Shown: positions 1 through 6,555 of the stretch, in pieces
How positions within the stretch are numbered: position 1 is the stretch's first letter
Layout: each line of letters begins with the position of its first letter
Source of the DNA: JADKAC01 sp964492065
GTDB taxonomy: Bacteria > Bacteroidota > Bacteroidia > Chitinophagales > BACL12
Length of the DNA stretch: 64,000 bases
Reading direction: 5' to 3'
Assembly (NCBI GenBank): GCA_964492065.1
Contig: CAZBHH010000009.1
Location: 1-64,000, forward strand
Notes under the pieces: model-generated
Seen by the model: the letters and a program-made list of their open reading frames with translations, nothing else
What the model was told of the DNA's origin: nothing
The model's database searches: none
Position numbers and translations under genes: made by a program

Positions 1-18
1 AAATTATATTTGAAAACT

Positions 19-636
19 CTAACTAATACTGGCACTAAAATAGGGGGAGCCTACATTCATAATATAAATATCATTTATGAAGACACAGCTTAGCATTTCT
101 CCTAATACGAATATTGGTGCTTGATGATTGTAAATATTTAATGTTGAATCTACAGCATCCCTTCCAAAACATATAAACGATTCACCATCTATCCCTTCAA
201 TATACCCATTTGAGCCAAATAATATCCCTCCCTCAATCCAATAATTACCCACCTCATAATTCAACGTTGAAGTATCCCATCCCAAATACACAGAATCGGA
301 AGTGCTTATTTCGTCATGCAGAATATAAAACGTGAACTCTGCCGGGTAGCCAAAGGGTCGTATATCTTTTTTCAGGTTAACGCAAGTGTTAAAATTGAAT
401 GCATCTTCTACTTCCTGGCTAAAACCACGTATGGCTATTGGTGTATTAAATGTGGTGTCAATTACGTCAAGCCCTTCATCATACCCATTAGTCGCATTTT
501 CATCGCAGCCTACCCACAAGGTATCTATGTTGCCATCAGGGTGAAAAATGTAAAATTGAAGATTCCAGGGCGGCAGTTGTGCAGATAAAAACGCACAGCC
601 AAACAAGAAAAAGCAACAAGAAAAAACATGTTTCAT
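19..636 (-). CDS. Secreted hypothetical protein, possibly truncated
   Basis: 205 aa. A cleavable signal peptide is visible (MKHVFSCCFFLFGCAFLSAQ, with a typical Bacteroidota SAQ cleavage end). The mature part is rich in Asp, Thr, Tyr and aromatic residues, like extracellular beta-rich proteins of this phylum. I do not recognise a family. Similar exported proteins here end in a T9SS sorting domain, but this one stops after FSASIS without one. The sequence after the stop codon (TAG, 19-21) continues in frame for only four codons before a second stop. It may therefore be a shortened form of a longer cargo protein, or a small periplasmic or exported protein. No recognisable neighbour shares its strand nearby except the E2 gene 340 bp upstream. 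Confidence 0.6.
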   Translation of the reverse strand: MKHVFSCCFFLFGCAFLSAQLPPWNLQFYIFHPDGNIDTLWVGCDENATNGYDEGLDVIDTTFNTPIAIRGFSQEVEDAFNFNTCVNLKKDIRPFGYPAEFTFYILHDEISTSDSVYLGWDTSTLNYEVGNYWIEGGILFGSNGYIEGIDGESFICFGRDAVDSTLNIYNHQAPIFVLGEMLSCVFINDIYIMNVGSPYFSASIS

Positions 637-748
637 AATGAAAAACTTTAAACCAAGTTAAGCAAATTAAATGGGTGAAGTGCTATGCAATTGTAATGAA
701 ACGGCGCAGGGTCTCGTTCCGGCGACCCGGCTGTGGTATGGTATTTCA

Positions 749-795
749 CGCAGGGTTGCACAATTTAATTTATATAAGGGTGTGCGAACCCTGCG
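749..795. repeat. Long inverted repeat (hairpin)
   Basis: Left arm 749-762 (CGCAGGGTTGCACA) pairs with right arm 781-795 (TGTGCGAACCCTGCG), with one bulged base and an 18-nt AT-rich loop. The sequence ttgcacaatt beside the left arm recurs at 808-817. No T-run follows, so it is not an obvious terminator. A smaller gggtc/gaccc stem lies just upstream (about 708-729). The hairpin borders the decayed fabD end. Confidence 0.6.
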
Positions 796-803
796 GGGAA
801 TGA

Positions 804-957
804 AAAATTGCACAATTAACTGCACCAGTATGATGGACACAAAGAGTATATGCGATGAGCGGGGATGGCACCACGCATTTTATTGAAGCAGGCCCGGGTA
901 AAGTGTCACAAGGGTTGGTGAAAAAAATGGCCCCAAGCAGAAACAGGTGGAGCTTAA
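804..957 (+). pseudogene. fabD: Remnant of the C-terminal end of malonyl-CoA:ACP transacylase
   Basis: Frame 3 of the plus strand from 804 reads K-I-A-Q-L-T-A-P-V-stop-W-T-Q-R-V-Y-A-M. It continues through GDGTTHFIEAGPGKV and SQGLVKKMAP. This matches the conserved FabD end (QLTAPV-W, then a DG..xFIEVGPGKVLxGL.KK pattern). There is an in-frame TGA at 831-833, between V and W. A 1-nt frameshift after KKMAP restores AETGGA and a TAA at 955-957, which is how FabD proteins of this phylum tend to end. Nothing of the catalytic N-terminal part is present upstream, where the hairpin at 749-795 lies. It is too short and too damaged to be functional. The identification rests on my recall of FabD motifs. 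Confidence 0.65.
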
Positions 958-979
958 AATCTTTGCTTGAAATAATTAT

Positions 980-2293
980 TTAAATCAACATACGCACGGG
1001 ATCTTCCAGGTAATCCTTTACGGTTTGTAAAAATTTAGCGCCCAATGCACCATCCACCACCCGATGGTCGCAACTCATAGTTAATTTCATAACATTGCCA
1101 GCCACCACTTGTCCGTTTTTTACCACCGGCACTGCATTTATTCCTCCGACGGCAAGTATGCATGCATCGGGGGGGTTTATTATCGCAGTAAATTCTTCAA
1201 TACCCATCATACCCAGGTTGGAAATGGTAAAGGTATTCCCCTCCCAGTCCTGCGGCTGTAATTTCCGGTTGCGGGCACGCTCAGCCAGGTCGGCGGTTTC
1301 CACTGAAATCTGCGACAGCGATTTGACGTCAGCATGCCGGACCACCGGCACTACCAATCCGTCATTGATTGCCACAGCCACGCCGATATGGATATGGTTA
1401 TAAGTGCGGATAACATCGCCGAGCCAACTGCTGTTTACCTGCGGGTGTTGGCGCAAGGCAGCAGCACACGCCTTCACAATTATATCGTTGAAAGATATTT
1501 TTACCGGCGCCACAGCATTGATACTCTTTCGTGCTGCAATTGCATTGTCCATATCCACCGAAATGGTGAGATAAAAATGCGGGGCGGTGAATTTACTTTG
1601 CGATAAGCGGTTGGCTATAGTCTTCCGCATTTGAGACACCGGCGTTTCCGTATGCCCTTCTTCTGCAGCCTGGGCGCTGAAACTCAGTACCGGCAGGCTG
1701 CTCTCCGCCGATGGTGCATAGGATTCGATATCCCGTTTCACTATGCGGCCTCCATCGCCGCTGCCGGGTATTTTGGATATATCCACTCCTTTTTCTTTAG
1801 CGAGCAATTTCGCCAGGGGCGAGGCCTTTACTCTGCCGTTGGTGTCGGCGCCAGATTCTTCTTCTCTGCCCGCATTGCTCTGCAAGGGGTTTTCCCGTTC
1901 TACCGCAGCGATTTTCTCCACTTCCGCAATTTTCTTTTCATCGTTCGCCGTCCCGACGGAGGATATGTCGCCGGATTCGGTTTTCACGGCCGTCACTTTC
2001 TGCACAACTGCACTTCCCGCACTCTCCTTTTCCAGCAATGTCTTGTAGTCTTCTCCCTCTTTGCCGATGATGGCGATGACCGAATCCACCGGCGCTGCCT
2101 TACCTTTCTCTACACCGATGTATAACAGGACTCCGGTGTTATAGCTCTCCAATTCCATGGTGGCCTTATCTGTTTCCACCTCGGCGAGCACATCACCGCT
2201 CTTCACCTTGTCGCCCACCTTTTTGTGCCATTCCACAAAAACCCCCTCCGTCATCGTATCGCTCATCCGGGGCATTCGAATTACTTCCGCCAT
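980..2293 (-). CDS. aceF: Pyruvate dehydrogenase complex E2, dihydrolipoamide acetyltransferase
   Basis: 437 aa, a usual E2 length for one lipoyl domain. It transfers the acetyl group from lipoyl to CoA in the cytosolic pyruvate dehydrogenase core. The lipoyl domain is residues 1-80 with the lipoylated Lys43 in ETDKATME. A charged Ala/Glu-rich linker follows (about 85-152). The E3/E1-binding domain is about 155-192 (ASPLAKLLAKEKG..I.GSG.GGRI). The acetyltransferase domain runs from about 215 to the end, with the catalytic DHRVVDG at about 409-415. The start is ATG at 2291-2293 with the usual MAEVIRMPRMSDTM opening. No E1 or E3 gene is adjacent. The upstream flank is the repeat array that begins 34 bp before the start codon. 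A 2-oxoglutarate or branched-chain E2 is less likely from the N-terminal motif. Confidence 0.93.
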   Translation of the reverse strand: MAEVIRMPRMSDTMTEGVFVEWHKKVGDKVKSGDVLAEVETDKATMELESYNTGVLLYIGVEKGKAAPVDSVIAIIGKEGEDYKTLLEKESAGSAVVQKVTAVKTESGDISSVGTANDEKKIAEVEKIAAVERENPLQSNAGREEESGADTNGRVKASPLAKLLAKEKGVDISKIPGSGDGGRIVKRDIESYAPSAESSLPVLSFSAQAAEEGHTETPVSQMRKTIANRLSQSKFTAPHFYLTISVDMDNAIAARKSINAVAPVKISFNDIIVKACAAALRQHPQVNSSWLGDVIRTYNHIHIGVAVAINDGLVVPVVRHADVKSLSQISVETADLAERARNRKLQPQDWEGNTFTISNLGMMGIEEFTAIINPPDACILAVGGINAVPVVKNGQVVAGNVMKLTMSCDHRVVDGALGAKFLQTVKDYLEDPVRMLI

Positions 2294-2312
2294 AGTACGT
2301 TATTTTGTGTTG

Positions 2313-2320
2313 CGAAGATA
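2313..2320 (-). promoter_or_regulatory. Putative -7 element for aceF
   Basis: On the minus strand this reads TATCTTCG, one base from the Bacteroidetes TAnnTTTG box, 19 bp upstream of the aceF ATG. No clear TTG -33 element is seen. The repeat array starts 7 bp further upstream, so the -33 region would lie inside the first repeat unit. Confidence 0.4.
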
Positions 2321-2327
2321 CAAATAC

Positions 2328-2548
2328 TCTCCCGCAGATACTGCGGTTTTACGCTATTCTGTTTTCTGCGGGAATTTGCAGGCCTCCGCGGGAAAAAAGT
2401 CTCCCGCAGATCTCGCGGATTTGCGCAGATTCTTTTCTGCGTTTATCTGCGGCATCTGCGGGAAAAAGTCTCCCGCTGATCTCGCGGATTTGCGCAGATT
2501 TATTTTCTGTGTCTATCTGCGGAATCTGCGGGAAAAATATCTCCCGCA
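2328..2548. repeat. Palindromic 71-bp-type repeat array 1 (downstream of GxxExxY gene)
   Basis: Units begin with TCTCCCGC at 2328, 2400, 2469 and 2540, giving spacings of 72, 69 and 71 bp. The fourth unit is cut after about 9 bases by the end of the GxxExxY gene region. Each full unit is self-complementary: a cccgcag/tctcgcgg/gcgcag arm, an AT-rich loop of about 9 nt, then ctgcgt/atctgcgg/atctgcggg. The first unit (2328) is the most diverged, as expected at an array edge. The array fills the whole space between the aceF start and the GxxExxY stop. Confidence 0.9.
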
Positions 2549-2559
2549 TAAAAACCATT

Positions 2560-2937
2560 CTACAACCCGTTTACTTTTCTAAAAATTGACTTTTCAATTT
2601 CCATACAATTGAAATTTACTAACAGGCCGAGCTTTAATCCTGATAATCTTAAATATGTTAATACCTGTTTGTGATACACTTCAGACAAATTCTCAACAGA
2701 TTTAATTTCAATAATTACCTTATCTTCCACCAGCAAGTCAATTCGAAACCCCAATTCCAATTTTACACCCTCATATATCACCGGCAGTGTTACTTGTGAT
2801 CTCACATCCAAGCCATCCTTAATTAGTTCATACTTTAAAGCAGCTTCATAAACCGATTCGAACAAACCCGGGCCAAGCGCATTGAACACTTTAAAAATAG
2901 CACCTCGAATTCTATATGAAATGTCGTTTTCAGTCAT
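2560..2937 (-). CDS. GxxExxY-family protein, PD-(D/E)XK nuclease-like
   Basis: 125 aa, the usual size for this family. The signature G24-x-x-E27-x-x-Y30 sits in GLFESVYEAAL. It is followed by a PD-(D/E)XK-type core: Asp67 in FRIDLL, then Glu77-Ile-Lys79 in IIEIKS, then a Gln91/Tyr95 pair (KQVLTYL) resembling the QxxxY motif of RecB-like nucleases. All catalytic-type residues are intact, so an active metal-dependent nuclease is possible, though the family's biochemical role is not established as far as I know. The gene starts at ATG 2935-2937 directly against repeat array 2 and ends 11 bp from array 1, so it is fully embedded in repeats. No ribosome binding site or independent promoter is evident. 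Confidence 0.85.
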   Translation of the reverse strand: MTENDISYRIRGAIFKVFNALGPGLFESVYEAALKYELIKDGLDVRSQVTLPVIYEGVKLELGFRIDLLVEDKVIIEIKSVENLSEVYHKQVLTYLRLSGLKLGLLVNFNCMEIEKSIFRKVNGL

Positions 2938-2944
2938 TTACTCT

Positions 2945-3416
2945 ATTTTTCTGCGTCTATCTGCGCAATCTGCGGGGAAAAGTCTCCCGCAGATCTCGCT
3001 AATTTACTCAGATTTATTTTCTGCGTCTATCTGCGGCATCTGCGGGAAAAAAGTCTCCCGCTGATCTCGCGGATTTGCGCAGATTTATTTTCTGCGTCTA
3101 TCTGCGGCATCTGCGGGAAAAAAGTCTCCCGCAGATCTCGCTAATTTACTCAGATTTATTTTCTGCGTCTATCTGCGGCATCTGCGGGAAAAAAGTCTCC
3201 CGCTGATCTCGCGGATTTGCGCAGATTTATTTTCTGCGTCTATCTGCGGAATCTGCGGGAAAAATATCTCCCGCAGATCTCGCTAATTTACGCTGATATT
3301 TTTTCTGCGTCTATCTGCACAATCTGCGGGAAAAAAGTCTCCCGCTGATCTCGCGGATTTGCGCAGATTTATTTTCTGCGTCTATCTGCGGAATCTGCGG
3401 GAAAAATATCTCCCTG
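2945..3416. repeat. Palindromic 71-bp repeat array 2 (upstream of GxxExxY gene)
   Basis: After a half unit (2945-2982), units start with TCTCCC at 2983, 3054, 3125, 3196, 3267, 3338 and 3409, all spaced exactly 71 bp; the last is a stub. Within a unit, the left arm (CCCGCAGATCTCGCGGATTT then GCGCAG in type B) matches the reverse complement of the right arm at about 20 of 26 positions, with a loop of about 9 nt (atttatttt). Units alternate: type A (cagatctcgctaatttactcag) at 2983, 3125 and 3267, and type B (ctgatctcgcggatttgcgcag) at 3054, 3196 and 3338. The higher-order period is therefore 142 bp. There are no unique spacers, so it is not CRISPR. The stub ends 4 bp before the stop codon of the M16 protease. 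Confidence 0.93.
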
Positions 3417-3420
3417 GATA

Positions 3421-6400
3421 TCAATAACCGAATATCTCCTCTAAGGTGAGTTCTTTAAATTCTCCCAGGCTTTGCAAATACGCCATATCCAATTTGGTGC
3501 GATCGCCAATTACCAATATGGTGTAGGTGCGATCTGCAATATATTTATTGAAGAACGATTCAAGATCTTCAATTGTCATATCCTGAATCTTTTGATAAAT
3601 ATCTTTGCGGTTATCGTAGTCAATTCCCCTGCGCTGCAGCGATTCATAGGTCCAGAAAATGCGGGAGCGGGTAATGCGTTCACTCGCAATTTGTTTGGTA
3701 ACCGCCTCCACACTCTGCTGAAACTGGTTGTCTGCCCGCGGCATATCGTTCATTATTTCACGCATTGCAGAAATGGCATCCGGCATTTTATCGGCTTGTG
3801 TCGCCACAAATGCCATTACGTAATGCGCTTCATCATTATTGAGCGGAGTGGTAAACCTGGAATAAGCGCTATAGGCAAGCGCACGTGTCTCACGGATTTC
3901 CTGGAATACGATGGAGGACAATCCGCTGCCGAAATACTCGTTGAAAATTCGGCTGGGCGCAAGCAATGCGTTGTTGTTTAATTCGCCCTTGCTCATCATC
4001 AGCACCTGGGCTTGAACCATATCGTAATTGACAAACAATACCGTATTCTTCGACGTCGGCAATTCGGGATATTTCTTCGCTGTGGGATACGGTTGCAATT
4101 CCGAAGGTATTTTGTGATAGGTATTTAACACGGCAGTGATTTCTTCCTGTGATTTTGGCCCGTAATAAAATACCCGGTGGCGATACGCAGTGATGCCCTG
4201 TATCTGATTTACCAGTTTATTCGGATTCATGCTGCGCAATTCCTTTTCGGGAATGATATCGGAAAAAGGCGATACCGCACCATATCTCGCATAATTTGCC
4301 ATTGCCGCATTCAGGATTATGCTCTTGTTCAGCTTGGCATCCTCCCTGTCCTTAATAATTGTGTTTACAAATTCTGCATAGGCATCTTTATCGGGCTGTA
4401 CATTGGCGAGAATATGTTCAAGCAGTTCAATTCCCTTTTCGAGGCCTGTCGCCAGGCCGGAGAGTTTCACATAACTCCTGTCCTGCGATGTGAACACCTC
4501 CCAGATTAATCCGTACTTAAAAAATTCCTCCTGCAATTGTGCCGCCGAATATTTGTCTGTCCCCAGGTATGGCAAATACTCCACAGCCAACGACAACATC
4601 TTATCGTTATCGCTACCCATATCGAGAATGTAATACAATTCAAATAAATCGTTCAGCTCATTTTTCATATAAGACAGGGTGATTCCCGATGCGAGCTTAC
4701 CGGTTTTTATTTTTTCCTGGAAGTCCACGAACTCGGGTTTAATATTCGGCGACGACAATTCCATAAACCGTTTTAAAAATTCCGATTCACTTTCCCTGTT
4801 AGCTTCAACGGGTGTAATCTGCGGTTTTTCCACTTTTTCAATATTTGTATCTACACCCTTGCGCTTGTACACGATGACATAATTATTTTTGCCCAGGTAG
4901 GTATTTACAAAATCAATGATATCCTGCTTGGTCAATTGATCCATTTTATCCATTTCACTCAGGTATCTGTCCCAGGGTTTGCCCAGAATAAAGGAGCTGA
5001 CAAAAGCGCTTGCCCTTCCCTGGTTTGATTCAAATGACTTTGTCTGCGACAGGCGCATGTCGTTAATACACGCCTTCATCAGCCATTCCTCGAATTCGCC
5101 ATTGCGCAGTTTATCGATCTCTTTTAATAACAATTGCTCGCACTCTTCGAGCGACTGCCCTTCGCGGGGAGTGGCGCCGAGGATAAACACACCGTAATCT
5201 TTCAGTTCATAGACATAGGAATACGCCTCCTGTACTTTTTGCAACTGATTTAAATCCAGGTCTATCAAACCCGCCTGGCCGTTGAACAACATGGAACCGA
5301 CTAATTTTGCCGTTAATATATCTTTGTCGGATGACTGCGGCAGGCGATAACCCATCGTCATATTTTCTGCCTCCTGGCCTACCACTTCTCTGCGTTGCAC
5401 TTCCGTAATAGGCGCTTCTTTTTTCACCTGCCACTCGGGTATTATCCTGGACTTATAATCGCCGAAATATTTCTCAATCAACGCCATGGTGTGCTCGTAG
5501 CTGATATCTCCCGAAATACATATCGCCATATTATTCGGCACGTAGTATTGGGTAAAATAATTGTAGATATTGTACATGGACGGATTTTTCAGATGTTCAC
5601 CTTCGCCAATTGTCGTCTGTGTACCGTAAGTATATGTCGGGAACATCGCCTGCATAAATGTTTTCCAGGTCTTCCTCGAATCGCGGTCCTGACCCATATT
5701 AAATTCTTCATACACCGCTTCCAGTTCCGTCTGGAACAATCGCAATACCACCTGGTGAAAGCGTTCGCTTTCCAATATCAGCCATTTCTCCAATTCCGCA
5801 GACGGAATATCGTTGACATAAACGGTTTGTTCCAGGCTGGTATAGGCATTTGTACCTTTTGCACCGAGAGAAGAAATCATTTTATCGTATTCGTTGGGGA
5901 TGGCAAATTTTGCGGCTTCCTGCGACAATTGATTTATCTCCTGGTAAATGGCTTTTTTCTTTTCGGGATCTTTTTCATTGCGATGTGCTTCGTATTTCTG
6001 CGCAATAGCGTCGAGTATCTGCCGCTCCCGATCCCAGTTAGTCGTACCGATATTGCTCGTACCCTTAAACAGCATGTGTTCGAGATAATGCGCTAAGCCC
6101 GTCGTTTGAGGCGGGTCATTTTTCGAACCGGCTTTCACTGCAATATAGGTTTGTATCCGCGGTTCGAGTTTGTTTTGAGACAGGTACACCATCAGCCCGT
6201 TGTCCAGGCGGTAAATCCGTGTACCGGTCGGGTCGCCGGGCACCGAGAAATAGGGCATATCAATTTTAGGCGCTTTTCCCGGCCCTGCATCCATCAGCGG
6301 TTTACCGGTGTACAAATCCAATGGATTCGCATAACCATCCATCGGCGCAGACGACGTATTTGTCGAGGTTTTTCCCGGCACATACGGAGGTGTTACAAAC

Positions 6401-6546
6401 TGGCCCGGCGGGGGTGCATTGGACTTGTCGTTGTTGGATGTGTTGGTGTTGGAAGTACTGGTAGCCGGTTTGTTTGGCGGCACCTGGCCCAAGGTGGTTG
6501 TCGCTAAAATAATGGTAATGGCAAATGCAAAAATTCTGTGTATCAT
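3421..6546 (-). CDS. Secreted/periplasmic M16 zinc metalloprotease (two-domain, insulinase family)
   Basis: 1041 aa. A signal peptide (about residues 1-21, ending TTTLGQ) is followed by a low-complexity Thr/Ser/Asn/Pro linker to about residue 70. The N-terminal M16 domain carries the inverted zinc motif H153-Y-L-E156-H157 (GLAHYLEHMLFKG) and the downstream acidic stretch ELEAVYEEFN that supplies the third ligand. The C-terminal half is the second M16-type domain, without a zinc motif, as is normal. It probably degrades peptides in the periplasm. It lies 9 bp downstream of dnaX on the same strand, so it may be co-transcribed. Its stop codon is only 4 bp from repeat array 2, so the mRNA 3' end would run into hairpin repeats. 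Confidence 0.9.
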   Translation of the reverse strand: MIHRIFAFAITIILATTTLGQVPPNKPATSTSNTNTSNNDKSNAPPPGQFVTPPYVPGKTSTNTSSAPMDGYANPLDLYTGKPLMDAGPGKAPKIDMPYFSVPGDPTGTRIYRLDNGLMVYLSQNKLEPRIQTYIAVKAGSKNDPPQTTGLAHYLEHMLFKGTSNIGTTNWDRERQILDAIAQKYEAHRNEKDPEKKKAIYQEINQLSQEAAKFAIPNEYDKMISSLGAKGTNAYTSLEQTVYVNDIPSAELEKWLILESERFHQVVLRLFQTELEAVYEEFNMGQDRDSRKTWKTFMQAMFPTYTYGTQTTIGEGEHLKNPSMYNIYNYFTQYYVPNNMAICISGDISYEHTMALIEKYFGDYKSRIIPEWQVKKEAPITEVQRREVVGQEAENMTMGYRLPQSSDKDILTAKLVGSMLFNGQAGLIDLDLNQLQKVQEAYSYVYELKDYGVFILGATPREGQSLEECEQLLLKEIDKLRNGEFEEWLMKACINDMRLSQTKSFESNQGRASAFVSSFILGKPWDRYLSEMDKMDQLTKQDIIDFVNTYLGKNNYVIVYKRKGVDTNIEKVEKPQITPVEANRESESEFLKRFMELSSPNIKPEFVDFQEKIKTGKLASGITLSYMKNELNDLFELYYILDMGSDNDKMLSLAVEYLPYLGTDKYSAAQLQEEFFKYGLIWEVFTSQDRSYVKLSGLATGLEKGIELLEHILANVQPDKDAYAEFVNTIIKDREDAKLNKSIILNAAMANYARYGAVSPFSDIIPEKELRSMNPNKLVNQIQGITAYRHRVFYYGPKSQEEITAVLNTYHKIPSELQPYPTAKKYPELPTSKNTVLFVNYDMVQAQVLMMSKGELNNNALLAPSRIFNEYFGSGLSSIVFQEIRETRALAYSAYSRFTTPLNNDEAHYVMAFVATQADKMPDAISAMREIMNDMPRADNQFQQSVEAVTKQIASERITRSRIFWTYESLQRRGIDYDNRKDIYQKIQDMTIEDLESFFNKYIADRTYTILVIGDRTKLDMAYLQSLGEFKELTLEEIFGY

Positions 6547-6555
6547 AATGTGTAT

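Noticed and set aside
671..886. 71-aa plus-strand frame
   Set aside because: It crosses the hairpin and runs out of frame with the fabD remnant; no motif or start signal.
2305..2589. Open reading frames on both strands inside the repeat arrays with repeated SPADLADLRRF- or AQIREI-like translations
   Set aside because: They are translations of the 71-bp repeats; the period is not a multiple of three and no start signals or family matches exist.
2328..3416. CRISPR array
   Set aside because: The whole 71-bp unit is repeated, without unique spacers, each unit is palindromic over its full length, and no cas gene is present.
5395..6096. 233-aa plus-strand frame antisense to the M16 protease gene
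   Set aside because: The minus strand encodes a clear protease with its zinc motif; the plus frame has no domain and reflects codon-composition shadow.
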